Part shown: positions 40,001 to 47,918 of the stretch, piece by piece | Position numbering within the stretch: the first letter of the stretch is position 1 | Layout of the letters: the number at the start of each line of letters is the position of its first letter | Source: a virus | Direction: 5' to 3' (one strand) | IMG/VR virus record: IMGVR_UViG_3300044710_000064 | Location: 1-64,000 of that record | Length of the DNA: 64,000 bases | Notes under the pieces: generated by a model | What the model saw: the letters and a program-made list of their open reading frames with translations, nothing else | What the model was told of the DNA's origin: nothing | Database searches by the model: none | Program-made: the position numbers and the translations under genes

Positions 40001-43000
40001 GTACTTTTCATTCGCGATATCGGCGATATGCTGGCCTTCAGCATGGCCGATGCTGATCCCGTAGAGCTTCTTTACCACCCGCTCAGCTTCGTGCCATTGC
40101 GGTTCAATGCCTTTGTGGATTGCCAGCGCGGCGAGGCCGATTTCGCCAGCAGTTCCGGCTTGGCTTTGGGCGATAGCCTGTAATGCTCCGACCGGTCCGG
40201 AGGCTTCCGAATGCTGCCCGGACCGGGAAGTATCCCATTGACCTGAGCCTTTGTAGCCAATGAGCTTCTCGAGCTGCTGAAGCAGTCCGCCAGTGGCGCC
40301 TTGGGTTTGCAAGGCCTGGGTTAGTACTGCGGGAATGACGGCTTCGCCCTGGTGGACTAAAGCTACCTGTGTTTCTGGAATTAGTCCACCGTCCTCGTAG
40401 GCCGGCAGCCCCGCGGCTAATCCAGGGGGAATCGAAACCGACCCTGCGAGGTAGTTTCCGGTCTGAAGCTGGGAACCGATTGGGCTTTGGACCGTGGCCA
40501 CGGGCCCGGGAGGAACCAACATGTGGGCCAATCCGGCCGGCGTATGCGAACCAGCCACTGCTGGAAGAGTTGCCGCCAGAGCAAGGACTGCGGCGCGCAG
40601 TTTGTCCATCGCGGTAGTGTTTAGGTCGAGCGGCCGGGAATCCTGATCCTGCTTTCCAAATAGCCCGTGGAATGCTCCCGCGATTCCGCCCTGTCCATCC
40701 GGTCCATAGATCACGGGTCGGAGGGCTTGCCCGGTCAGTTGTCCTAAGCCTTCTGTGATCGGCTTCAAGGTTGCCGACTTCAGCATCTCGGTAAGTTCTT
40801 TACCGAAGTGTTGGGGATGCGTGAAAAGCGTTTCAAAGAGCTTGCTGGCTGAATGTGCGATAGAGTCGATCTGCTCTTTTTCTTGCTGGGCTATTCGCTC
40901 ATTATCTGCCTGGATAGCTTTGTTGGCTTCGATGACCAACTTCATCCGGGCTTCTTCGGATTCCGTGGCTGTCCGGATTTCCAGGTTCTTCTGATCCAGC
41001 GTCCTGTTTCGTTCGAGCGCTGCAACTTGGAGGTTGTAATCGCTTTGCCGGATGACTTTCGAATTGAGCAGGATCTGGAGTTCCGAAAGTTCTTTTTGGT
41101 AAGTGGAGTTTATGCCCGCCAGTTCGAGATTCTCGCGCTTGGTGAGAAACGTCTCTTCGATCGTGAGCTTTTGCTGTTCGACGGTCAGCTTACCAGTAAG
41201 ATCATCGGCTTTCACCAACTCCAGCATCTTCAGTTGCGAATCCTTCGAGGCTGTGGCCTGAAGAAGTTCCTGCTCGCCGGTCTTCGTGCCGGTTAATTCG
41301 AGCTGGTGACCGGCCTGAAGAATCGCTCCTGTCTGGGCATGAGTCCGCGCCGTGAGAAGCGCGTCCTGCTGTGTGGCTGAAGCGGCCGCACGAGTCACTA
41401 GGTCCGCGTGAGACTGATCGATCAGGCGTTTCCCTTCTTCGCGGAAACGAATCTCAAATTCCTGATTGATCTGCCCGATGAGTTCTTTGGATTTCCCGTA
41501 TTGCTCAATCGCAATGGCTCTTTCGGCGCGAAGTTTTTCCGATCCGGTCAGTTCGGAGAGTTGGGCTTGCCGCAGTGCGGCTGCCACGGCTTTCTGAGCC
41601 GCTTCGAGTTCTGCCGTTGCGGCCTTTTCCTTGTCAATCGCCTCAATGCGTTGCTGAGCACTGACATACTGCTGAAGGGCCAAAGCCTCGCCGGCATAGC
41701 CGCCCTGGAATTGTGCGGCAGGAACCAGCTTGCCGTAGTCCTTGGATGTCTGGTCGCTTACAAAAAGCTGTTTCTGGAGTTCCGAGACCTTCTCTTGCAA
41801 CGTAGATTCGTTGTCGCCCTTGCCGCCAAGATAGTATTGCGTGCCAGTGGGAGCAAGTTTCTGAACGCTCTGAACGAATGCGGCTTCCGATTGTGGACCC
41901 GGACCGGCTCCGAGTTCGCCCGCCCGTTGATTCAGGGCCGCTTCCGCATCGAAAGGCTCCTCATTGAAAGCGATTCCGGCATTTCGATTTCCTGTCAGCT
42001 TGTCAATTGCTCCGGTGACAATCCCCAGGGACGTACCGGCGAGCCCCGGAACTTCCCGAAGCGTGCTCCAGACCGATCCGAATGCGCGGGCGAAATTATT
42101 CCCTACGCTCGTGCTCCAAGCTGAAATTGTATCACCCAATCCGACAAAGCTTTCTTTCAGCGAATCGAGATCTCGTTTGAATTGTGTGATGTTTTCGCGG
42201 TCCACCTTGCTGAAGGCAAGTCCCCACTCGTTCACGCGCTGGATGTTTTCCGCTAGTCGGTCATTAAGCAATGGAAGATATTTATCCGCATCACTGCCAA
42301 AAGCCTGAAAAGCCTTTTGTGCCCGCTCAACCGGGTCCTGAATTTCGCCCAACTTCTTGAATTGCTCGGCAAGTTGAGCCGCACCCCCGGCGTTCTTCGC
42401 AGCCTGGTCAAGAAAATCAGGAGCGAAACCCGCACGCGAAGTAGCGAAGCCCAGAGCCGCTACTTCGGGATAGGCTAAACCAGATTTGGCTGATTGGATG
42501 GCTTGCTTCTCGAGAAGTTGCCCGCGTTCGTAGGTGAGTTTGACGATCTTTTCGAGTGCGGCGACCGCCGCGATGCTCCCGGCGACGTCGATAGCCGCCC
42601 CAAGTCCGCCTTTGAGGCCAGCGAATGCGGTTTCAGTGGCCCTTGCCGTATTCCGGACGCCTTCCAGCCCCTTTTCGAGTACCGAGGAATCTTCCGCAGT
42701 TTGTGTGAAGACTTTCTTTCCTACTACCACGGCACCGGTCAATTCCAAGAATCCGGCAGTGGCGCGAGCTGCACCGCGAAAGATAGCTTCGAGCGCCCTG
42801 CCACCGGAATTGGCCATTCTTTCGACGTCCGATAGGATCCTCTCGAAAGCAGACCGGTGAGCGTCGGCCATCCGCTCCAGTTGTTTGGATTGCTGTTGCC
42901 AGGCATCTCCAAGTTGCTGATTGGTTCTGATCCCACGGTCCCGTGTAGTGTCCAAGCTCGCATTTATCTTGGCGAGGCTCTCCTGTGTGGGCTTTTCGTC

Positions 43001-43036
43001 TATGACGATTACGACAGGGTCGAGTTCGTTAGCCAT
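37022..43036 (-). CDS. Tail tape measure protein, 2004 residues
   Basis: The N-terminal third has long helices and hydrophobic stretches (EAIFRGAARATAGFLELTGA), then coiled coil (LQILLNSKVIRQSDYNLQV). From about residue 840 it becomes Pro/Ser/Gly-rich. A block with EPQWxEAERxV and HAExQxIxDIANxxxGHxVxIA occurs twice, near 925-1035 and 1710-1875, and PETQ(V/M)ALVHQGEAV twice. HEGTH at 1298-1302 is an HEXXH zincin signature. Known rule: about 0.15 nm of tail per residue, so up to about 300 nm, probably less because of the non-helical middle. Confidence 0.85.
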   Translation of the reverse strand: MANELDPVVIVIDEKPTQESLAKINASLDTTRDRGIRTNQQLGDAWQQQSKQLERMADAHRSAFERILSDVERMANSGGRALEAIFRGAARATAGFLELTGAVVVGKKVFTQTAEDSSVLEKGLEGVRNTARATETAFAGLKGGLGAAIDVAGSIAAVAALEKIVKLTYERGQLLEKQAIQSAKSGLAYPEVAALGFATSRAGFAPDFLDQAAKNAGGAAQLAEQFKKLGEIQDPVERAQKAFQAFGSDADKYLPLLNDRLAENIQRVNEWGLAFSKVDRENITQFKRDLDSLKESFVGLGDTISAWSTSVGNNFARAFGSVWSTLREVPGLAGTSLGIVTGAIDKLTGNRNAGIAFNEEPFDAEAALNQRAGELGAGPGPQSEAAFVQSVQKLAPTGTQYYLGGKGDNESTLQEKVSELQKQLFVSDQTSKDYGKLVPAAQFQGGYAGEALALQQYVSAQQRIEAIDKEKAATAELEAAQKAVAAALRQAQLSELTGSEKLRAERAIAIEQYGKSKELIGQINQEFEIRFREEGKRLIDQSHADLVTRAAASATQQDALLTARTHAQTGAILQAGHQLELTGTKTGEQELLQATASKDSQLKMLELVKADDLTGKLTVEQQKLTIEETFLTKRENLELAGINSTYQKELSELQILLNSKVIRQSDYNLQVAALERNRTLDQKNLEIRTATESEEARMKLVIEANKAIQADNERIAQQEKEQIDSIAHSASKLFETLFTHPQHFGKELTEMLKSATLKPITEGLGQLTGQALRPVIYGPDGQGGIAGAFHGLFGKQDQDSRPLDLNTTAMDKLRAAVLALAATLPAVAGSHTPAGLAHMLVPPGPVATVQSPIGSQLQTGNYLAGSVSIPPGLAAGLPAYEDGGLIPETQVALVHQGEAVIPAVLTQALQTQGATGGLLQQLEKLIGYKGSGQWDTSRSGQHSEASGPVGALQAIAQSQAGTAGEIGLAALAIHKGIEPQWHEAERVVKKLYGISIGHAEGQHIADIANEKYGHHVSIAARSPEVRASLGFHAAPVQDIAQPARSTPAYQTGGLVPETQMALVHQGEAVLPAELTQLLRDAARAYGAQKPTQDQSPLLMGLTASVVAQNQNTAMTYYLSQVIGSGLGVPALAAPAGISTSGVSIPSVSSSGGSSSSVGGPIGNLSRIASEAEKPSGQAAVPSETSTVTRLLASGFHAPHASSDTMPSLQESGYAITPTGLPQWAHGTDAQDFLGYLKYTNTPVFQRPRAPKGATPGTEGQYFAPEEGLPDFINLYSKQLRQDYEPEDYTYGAARVMLHEGTHALLQDQDIGALNKLLPKTFVDYNTQQLTKYAGYDEPSAADELIPRLVAGQAELPLSRGSDTENTFRSFITALESRNPDLATTLTKMHAAIGSPEQEGLTPEQLLVGRSNVPIRGITPSPFSVASTFSPVSYSPSPLPTELSPTVSTISHLLTSGFYNPPSATSDITARFSPVSYQPSASPVSLTAYSPEVARLPSGLINRTGSTIDQVPSFESPAPSYFTSAPSGPSPDLGTAPNTSADLSFFGASVASPASPDTSAPLSFFGATSGIAQLAGTPYFTTAESQTTADYGAAVSQGSAVAYNASPIPTELASGPGQAFGIPQVSAPAYQPSVASGILPALFGQGGRGGLLGTIFGGGTRGGGLFGTSGIPIPGGTYDAGGFERGPNGPITGGNTTGPSFGGFNPLASLQSSIGYKGDGEWNTTSQIGAQSGDFSEASGFTGAIQGIAGSPAGGAAGMFLAQQGLLGRNAGTGVGILEGTAGGALIGEQIGGPLGAAIGAAAGFGIGLGELVAGVEPQWKEAERLVMRTYHVNIDHAEAQRIVDIANQQFGHNVAIAVTSPEVRQMLGVYAAGTGQKIPLSATTPSGGVLQEQGGTLYQAPTYMYGQAFTQASNLPVAGGYATTQYPNASTPTGGGSPAGSPGSPGGGTMQVSLHFDGKNAGDAMTGMFVTPSMVQTQWSQAQAYSDGRQPNQATILQSGLIIS

Positions 43037-43039
43037 TTG

Positions 43040-43453
43040 CTAGGATGCGATTCTCAGGAACGAACGGACAATCGTGTTGAGCGCGGCGATAAAATTCCGC
43101 CGGTCAGATGGCGAGACTCCAAACTGCTTAGAGCGGGCGTTATTAATCGCCGCAATCCGTGCCGCCCGCGCATCGGTGAATCCTACGCTGATCTGGCCAG
43201 GCAGAGTTTGCAGTGGTTGAAGCGCCTGTAGGGTTTGCCCGGTCAATGTCCAGTCGCGAATCGGATTCAATCCCCTTCGTGCTTTCAATCCCGCGTACCC
43301 TCCAAGCTTTCCTCTGCCGCTCAATCGCGGCGCCGGGTTATCGTTTACATCCAGACCTCGTTTGATGCGCGTTCGGATAGAAGTTGCAAGCACCCCGGCG
43401 AGGAAATGGGCATTCTCGCCTGAGACGGGAACATATTGGAAGTGTTTAGCCAT
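43040..43453 (-). CDS. Tail completion-like protein
   Basis: 137 residues. GENAHFLAGVLATSIRTRI, RGKLGGYAGLKARRGLNPIR, DWTLTGQTLQALQ and INNARSKQFGVSPSDRRNF are typical of a conserved basic protein in siphovirus tail or head-tail clusters. It lies between the chaperone and tape measure genes. Exact role uncertain. Confidence 0.6.
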   Translation of the reverse strand: MAKHFQYVPVSGENAHFLAGVLATSIRTRIKRGLDVNDNPAPRLSGRGKLGGYAGLKARRGLNPIRDWTLTGQTLQALQPLQTLPGQISVGFTDARAARIAAINNARSKQFGVSPSDRRNFIAALNTIVRSFLRIAS

Positions 43454-43467
43454 GCTTTAATAAACTC

Positions 43468-43791
43468 ATGGGAGCAATCAACCCGCGAGATCCCTTCCGA
43501 CTGGAATTCGGAACGGAAACTTTTGAGTATTACGAGAGAATGCGCCGGGCCCTTCAGGCGATGGACGGCTGGCCATTTCGGTCTGATCAGTTAACACTGA
43601 CTACCGAGCGATGCTCTTGTGGCGCGTTTCGCGCGGCCTTGACTATTGGCGAATGGACGCTTACGGCATGTCGAGCGATGCTAATGGGTGAAGCAGAAGG
43701 AGGACCGGAGGCACACGTATATGGTCCCCAGCCGCCGAAACTCCCGCATTTACCGTCCATGACTTTAGAATTCAAATCGAAGACCCTTTAG
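43468..43791 (+). CDS. Moron 4: hypothetical protein
   Basis: 107 residues on the strand opposite the tail genes. SDQLTLTTERCSCGAFRAAL and LTACRAMLMGEAEGGPEAHV; cysteines may bind metal. Upstream is CATGCT and an AT-rich TAATAA just before the ATG, with no ribosome binding site, so a divergent leaderless start is likely. It ends by overlapping 43788 by 4 bp tail to tail. Function unknown. Confidence 0.5.
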   Translation: MGAINPRDPFRLEFGTETFEYYERMRRALQAMDGWPFRSDQLTLTTERCSCGAFRAALTIGEWTLTACRAMLMGEAEGGPEAHVYGPQPPKLPHLPSMTLEFKSKTL

Positions 43792-44896
43792 CCACTGGAT
43801 CTCTGCCTCATTCGCTCAAGCCGCGCTTGATCTTCTTGCTGCTGACGTTGCTCGATCTCTAAATTCCGCCGTTCTTCCCGCAACACTCGCAAAGCTTTAA
43901 CTTCTTCGACGGTCACTTCAGACCAAGGGATTTGAAAATCAGCCACAACGCTATCGAGTCGAAGCGCTCTGTCAAGAAGTCGACCTGCTGGCGAATTCTC
44001 CCGGTGAAAATCTAGCTCTTCGAGGGGACACATTGAACATCGTTCCGTAGTTCCCGGATCTCCGCCACACGCGGGACACCCTCCCGCACAGTGCGGATCG
44101 GCTTGCCATACACAAGAGCATCGAATGCATTTGACGCGATTCGCACGCCAGCAGTCATCCGGGCCGACGTCTCCCCCAAGACAAAGTGACGTTGCCCGTA
44201 ATAGCCGGTGAATGAGGAGCCGAAGTGGAACAGGATCGGGCCACTCCGGACCTAGAAGTTTGGGACTTGTTCGGCTTCGAGTTCATCCAGGGCCGACATG
44301 AGTTCGATCACGACGGCGGATTTGTGGTGCGGAGGAACGTCTTTGGGTTCTGGATCTGCGTAGCCCTTCACTTCCGCTGCAACGCTATCATACAGCTCGA
44401 TAGCCGGACCGATGCGATACCGGACCTCTTGCTTCCCGCGCGGCATGTCCGTTATCGCGAGAGATGGAACTCTCCGATAAAAGGCGATGTCTTTTTCAGT
44501 CGGCATCTTGATGAAGTGAACCGTTTCACCGAAGGGCGTTTTTACTGTCACATGGTATTGCTCGCCGTCCCGCTCGCACGCCGTGACATCGCACAGCAGA
44601 AGCCTTGCGATTGCTTTCGCCGCTTCGTACTGATCGAACTCGTCTCCTCCCGCGTCAAGCCGGAGTTTGGAAAAAAGGGCGAACTCCGCCTCATAGTTGG
44701 GGACAAACGTGGATTCAGATTTACCGCGACCGAGAGGAGTCCGGAGGGATCGCTGGGAGGCGATGCGGTCGAGGACTTCTTGCGAGCTTGGCAATCGCAG
44801 GACTGCCGTTTTTGGCGGGTTGAGGTTTTTAATGAGGACGCCTCTTACTTTGGCGCCAGATTCTAGAGTGACTTCAGGAAGTTCTCCGTAGGGCAC
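43788..44896 (-). CDS. GT-type tail chaperone fusion by -1 frameshift
   Basis: Ribosomes slipping -1 at CCCAAAC (44264-44258) leave the 214-residue G frame two codons before its TAG. They continue in a frame open to 43788, giving about 369 residues. The added part has CWRANRVKCIRC, HCAGGCPACGG and CSMCPLEE, a cysteine-rich likely zinc region, then long helices (VEEVKALRVLREERRNLEIE). No ATG, GTG or TTG opens this frame before the internal ATG 44033, so frameshifting is the natural way to express it. Equivalent to lambda G/GT by position. Confidence 0.75.
44252..44896 (-). CDS. G-type tail assembly chaperone
   Basis: 214 residues from a GTG at 44896. Begins PYGELPEVTLESGAKVRGVL; the mid part is helical (FDQYEAAKAIARLLLCDVTA) and the C terminus reads ELMSALDELEAEQVPNF. 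It lies between the tail tube and tape measure genes, the position of lambda gpG, which keeps the tape measure soluble. The stop is used when no frameshift occurs. Confidence 0.65.
   Translation of the reverse strand: MPYGELPEVTLESGAKVRGVLIKNLNPPKTAVLRLPSSQEVLDRIASQRSLRTPLGRGKSESTFVPNYEAEFALFSKLRLDAGGDEFDQYEAAKAIARLLLCDVTACERDGEQYHVTVKTPFGETVHFIKMPTEKDIAFYRRVPSLAITDMPRGKQEVRYRIGPAIELYDSVAAEVKGYADPEPKDVPPHHKSAVVIELMSALDELEAEQVPNF
44258..44264 (-). promoter_or_regulatory. Slippery heptamer for -1 frameshift
   Basis: Minus-strand C_CCA_AAC fits X_XXY_YYZ exactly (XXX=CCC, YYY=AAA, Z=C), in phase with the G frame, followed by TTC TAG. The -1 frame is open for 158 further codons. A downstream stimulatory structure was not mapped. 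Confidence 0.75.
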
Positions 44897-45092
44897 TGGA
44901 CTTTTCTCCTTGCTGGACTGGACTTCGAGCCTGGAAAGCTTTCCAGATCTCGTTCAACTTTCGGCTGAATGCTGCATTGATAAGGCTCTTGGCTGGACGG
45001 CTTTGCGAGTCCGGGAGAAACGCTTCAGCCATAGTGAGCATTTCTCCCTGGAGTTCGCGTACTGATTTCTCAACTTCTTCGTGACAGGACAA
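44874..45092 (-). CDS. Small hypothetical tail-region protein
   Basis: 72 residues from a TTG at 45092, helical and charged (EEVEKSVRELQGEMLTMAEA; KLNEIWKAFQARS). Overlaps the G gene by 23 bp. No family recognised. Confidence 0.45.
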   Translation of the reverse strand: MSCHEEVEKSVRELQGEMLTMAEAFLPDSQSRPAKSLINAAFSRKLNEIWKAFQARSPVQQGEKSSALRRTS

Positions 45093-45096
45093 AAGG

Positions 45097-45477
45097 CTAG
45101 TTCTCGCAGATCAGATACTCAAGCTGGCAACTCGCGACTAGGGCCAGCGCGGCCGGCGCCGACACGGACGCAGCGAACCTGAACAAAGCGAACTCTCCGG
45201 GTTGTATGTCAAGCAAAGGGGTTCCGGAAACAGCGTTCAGGATGCGGATAATGTTGGTGACATCGTTGTTTATCAAGAAAGACCATCCAACTGACCCGAG
45301 CCCGCCGAGCGAGATTGCGGTTCCTCCCGCGGTGGTGGGGATTGTTTGCGTTTCATTGATAAAATTGCTGCCATTCAGCGTGAATGACTTCGAGGCAATC
45401 GACAGTGATCTGGCGGCGATGGTCGGTGTCGCGACCTGAAGCGTTCCATTCACCGTGATAGCGTTGGCAGTTGACAT
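45097..45477 (-). CDS. Hypothetical tail-associated protein
   Basis: 126 residues, beta-rich (AITVNGTLQVATPTIAARSL; FLINNDVTNIIRILN; LALVASCQLEYLICEN). Lies between tube protein and chaperones. May decorate the tail tube; no family recognised. Confidence 0.5.
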   Translation of the reverse strand: MSTANAITVNGTLQVATPTIAARSLSIASKSFTLNGSNFINETQTIPTTAGGTAISLGGLGSVGWSFLINNDVTNIIRILNAVSGTPLLDIQPGEFALFRFAASVSAPAALALVASCQLEYLICEN

Positions 45478-45517
45478 ATTTGATTTCTCCTTTAGGGAAG
45501 TCGAGTTTTGGAAAAGA

Positions 45518-46516
45518 TTATTGAGCCAGGCCGGTCAATCCGCACTGTGCGGTAACCGTCAAAATTCCGTTGACGCTGTTGTACTGCGGAGCTCCGACGA
45601 CATGCACCGCAACAATCCCATCCGCCTCGGTGTTTTCGACCATTTGGAAGGACATTTGCTGCCAGGTGAAGGTGACTGTATGGGTCCCGTCGTATGTCAG
45701 GGTCAGTACAGCCGTGCCGGTAGTTTGCGCAACCAACTTCGTGTACTCTGTCGAGTTGTGCAAAAGACGCGCCGTAAAATCAAGCGTCGGAACGCGCACG
45801 CCGATTTCCTGACGCCCTCGGACGGCCGCTCCGTTTTGGAGTCCCGAGCCAGGGAAGTAACCGGCATTGAGCAGAAGGTTATTTTTCCAGCCCATGTTGC
45901 CCGAGAGAATCGTCTTTGCTGCAACGTAGTCAGTCCCGTTGATCGTGAGCGCCATGGACTGAGAGAGCATGTAGTGCTCTGTGATGGCTCCGCCCAACGT
46001 GACGCCGGAGGGTGAAGTCAGCAACCCAGTGCCGGCAAAGTTGCAGGTCACCTTAGCCGACTGGCGGCCTGGTCCATAATTGAAAGCGAGGTTAAAATCT
46101 TCTACCGAGCAGCCGATGAGAAGATTGTCGATCGCGCTCCCGCCACCTTCTGCGACTTGCTCCACCACACTGAAATAGGGGTTTTCGAGCGTTGTCGCGG
46201 GGTTCGTCGGGGTGATGGTGTAAGTTCCCGAGGCGAAGACGACATTGCCGAGTCCATAGGCGGCGGCCCAAGTCAGAAATTCGGCGGAGGCGAATTTGTC
46301 AATCCGGTTCGCCACGGTGTAGGCGGTCGGATAAACGGTCTGGATGAACTCGTTTCCTTTGCCGATTTCATCCTTGTCCGTCTCAGTGCCAAATTTCGGC
46401 GTGGTGAGGTCCATGTTATTCTTCTTGACCTGAATGAACGTGGAACTCGCGGTCGAGATGTTGGTCTGCTTGTTCAGCCCGAGACCAAAGTTTAACTGCT
46501 GTACTCTTGAGGGCAT
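45518..46516 (-). CDS. Major tail tube protein
   Basis: 332 residues, strongly beta (ASGTYTITPTNPATTLENPY; HTVTFTWQQMSFQMVENTEA). It follows the head-tail connector genes and precedes the chaperones, the fixed location of the siphovirus tube protein. TFIQVKKNNMDLTTPKFGTE near the N terminus is like known tube proteins. Length is at the upper end, suggesting an added surface domain. Confidence 0.7.
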   Translation of the reverse strand: MPSRVQQLNFGLGLNKQTNISTASSTFIQVKKNNMDLTTPKFGTETDKDEIGKGNEFIQTVYPTAYTVANRIDKFASAEFLTWAAAYGLGNVVFASGTYTITPTNPATTLENPYFSVVEQVAEGGGSAIDNLLIGCSVEDFNLAFNYGPGRQSAKVTCNFAGTGLLTSPSGVTLGGAITEHYMLSQSMALTINGTDYVAAKTILSGNMGWKNNLLLNAGYFPGSGLQNGAAVRGRQEIGVRVPTLDFTARLLHNSTEYTKLVAQTTGTAVLTLTYDGTHTVTFTWQQMSFQMVENTEADGIVAVHVVGAPQYNSVNGILTVTAQCGLTGLAQ

Positions 46517-46519
46517 CGG

Positions 46520-46684
46520 TTATCCTTTCACCGGAGCTGGCTTCAGGGCGGTAGGTTCCGCCGGTTTCACTTCGGGAGTTACCTGTATCCAGCCCTGAAT
46601 CATCAAGGGGTGGAAGATCGCGGGATCGTCTTCGATCTCTTCCGGCTTAGCGTTGCCCGGAGGTTTCATCAGAATCTTTGCCAT
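46520..46684 (-). CDS. 54-residue hypothetical protein
   Basis: ATG 46684, TAA at 46520-46522. MAKILMKPPGNAKPEEIEDD, then FHPLMIQGWIQV and a Pro/Lys tail. Fills the gap between tube and terminator genes with tight spacing on both sides, so it is likely real. Confidence 0.5.
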   Translation of the reverse strand: MAKILMKPPGNAKPEEIEDDPAIFHPLMIQGWIQVTPEVKPAEPTALKPAPVKG

Positions 46685-46685
46685 G

Positions 46686-47171
46686 TCAGTTGTCTCCGTA
46701 TTCAGGAAAAATGAAATTCGCTACGAAATAGTCGAGACCATCCTGGTCCTGGTGGTGAACGATCGAGGGAAGCGGGTTTACGAGGTCCAACTCTCCGGGG
46801 ATAAGTTGCACGCTGCGAATGTTGCCGGGCTCAAAGGCATTGCCGAGCGTTCCGTTGATAATGAGCCACCAGAGATTCCCCGGCCCCGTTGGAGTGCTGG
46901 AGTTCGCGACGTTCCCGGATTTGATGTAGAGGTCGATTTGGTGCTTCCACCAGATGGTCCCGTTGAACGGGCCGCCCTGGCTTGCTTTCCAGACCACGAG
47001 AATCCCAGGCGTCGGAATTTCATAAATCTTTTTCGCAAGCGGAACATCGTCCCCACCTTCGAAAACAAAGGGAACGACGCGGGTTGGGTCATTGTTCAAT
47101 GCCGCGACAAGGGATTCGATGGACTGAAGCGCCGTCGCAACGGTGTTTACGACCAACTCGGGATTGAGCAC
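46686..47171 (-). CDS. Tail terminator-like protein
   Basis: 161 residues: VVNTVATALQSIESLVAALN, TPGILVVWKASQGGPFNGTI, WWLIINGTLGNAFEPGNIRS. Alpha-beta pattern and position just before the tube gene fit a tail terminator or neck protein. Sequence-based family not certain. Confidence 0.55.
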   Translation of the reverse strand: MLNPELVVNTVATALQSIESLVAALNNDPTRVVPFVFEGGDDVPLAKKIYEIPTPGILVVWKASQGGPFNGTIWWKHQIDLYIKSGNVANSSTPTGPGNLWWLIINGTLGNAFEPGNIRSVQLIPGELDLVNPLPSIVHHQDQDGLDYFVANFIFPEYGDN

Positions 47172-47172
47172 A

Positions 47173-47514
47173 TCAGTTCTTGCGGAGCTTCAAAGTCGCC
47201 GAGCCTTCAACGTCGATGTCGAGATCAAAGACGCTATACTGCACTGCGTTGATGACGAGCAAATCGCCCTTCTTGGGTTGCACGGTTAGATCGGCGAGGC
47301 GGATGAAGAATCGAACGACAGTGACGCCCGGTGGGAGACTGCCCGGAATGTAATCTTCAGCCAGGGCCGGATCTTCGAAGATTCCCGTGATGGGAATTCC
47401 GCCCCACAGCACGTTGTCCCCTGGCGTGGTCTGCGGGTAGTGCACGGCCGCGACTCCGAACGTCGAGATACACAGCGTGTCGAGGTTGTCTACGAGAGTT
47501 TGGTACACGCTCAT
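47173..47514 (-). CDS. Head-tail joining-like protein
   Basis: 113 residues, beta-barrel-like (TVVRFFIRLADLTVQPKKGD; YSVFDLDIDVEGSATLKLRK). The pattern of a conserved ...KGD..... strand and position between capsid and tail genes fit phage head-tail stopper proteins. Followed 1 bp later by the terminator-like gene. Confidence 0.6.
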   Translation of the reverse strand: MSVYQTLVDNLDTLCISTFGVAAVHYPQTTPGDNVLWGGIPITGIFEDPALAEDYIPGSLPPGVTVVRFFIRLADLTVQPKKGDLLVINAVQYSVFDLDIDVEGSATLKLRKN

Positions 47515-47528
47515 GTTATTCTGTGACT

Positions 47529-47619
47529 GGCGCGGAACAGACGTGGAAGAGGATGGCTTAATTCACGCATTTGCAAAAATGCGGCTCGTTGGTTCGAATC
47601 CAACCGTAGCGACCGCGCC
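47529..47619 (+). tRNA. tRNA-Cys-like sequence with broken acceptor stem
   Basis: The body fits tRNA numbering: T44, D stem GAA/TTC with A14, GG18-19 and A21 equivalents, anticodon stem CGCAT/ATGCG with GCA in the loop, a 4-nt variable loop, T stem GTTGG/CCAAC and loop TTCGAAT. Abnormal points: the anticodon loop is 8 nt (or 6 with a 6-bp stem); only 3 of 7 acceptor pairs form (ACG/CGT); an extra perfect 7-bp clamp GGCGCGG/CCGCGCC lies outside. Degenerate or derived tRNA; function doubtful. It lies on the strand opposite the late genes. Confidence 0.45.
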
Positions 47620-47621
47620 AT

Positions 47622-47918
47622 TTAATTGCCCACGATCTTGAAATCGTTCTCGAAAATCTGCCCGCTGGTTCCGTTCGCTATCACTTTTCCCAGATACGTT
47701 TGCCCTGCCTCAATGCCCGAGACCATGATTTGCGAAGAGGTCGCGGTGTCCCCCTGATTACTCAGGGTTGGGACCGGGGTGGTATCGAGCACGGGTTCGA
47801 GAGTCCAGATTGCCGGACCAACGATGGTGTCTGAAGTGTATTGCTGCTGGTAAGTGCGTTTTTCACCAGGATGCTGAGTCCAGTAATTCGAGGGACTCTG
47901 ATTTGTGGACGGGGTCAC
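47622..47918 (-). CDS. Hypothetical virion-region protein
   Basis: 98 residues, N terminus polar, then beta-strand IWTLEPVLDTTPVPTLS and AGQTYLGKVIANGTSGQIF. Possibly an Ig-like or decoration domain. Overlaps the next gene by 4 bp. Confidence 0.45.
   Translation of the reverse strand: MTPSTNQSPSNYWTQHPGEKRTYQQQYTSDTIVGPAIWTLEPVLDTTPVPTLSNQGDTATSSQIMVSGIEAGQTYLGKVIANGTSGQIFENDFKIVGN

Noticed and set aside
43788-44033. Independent 81-residue gene starting at ATG 44033
   Set aside because: The same frame is open 77 codons further upstream with conserved-looking cysteines up to a slippery site, so it is read as the 3' part of a frameshift product.
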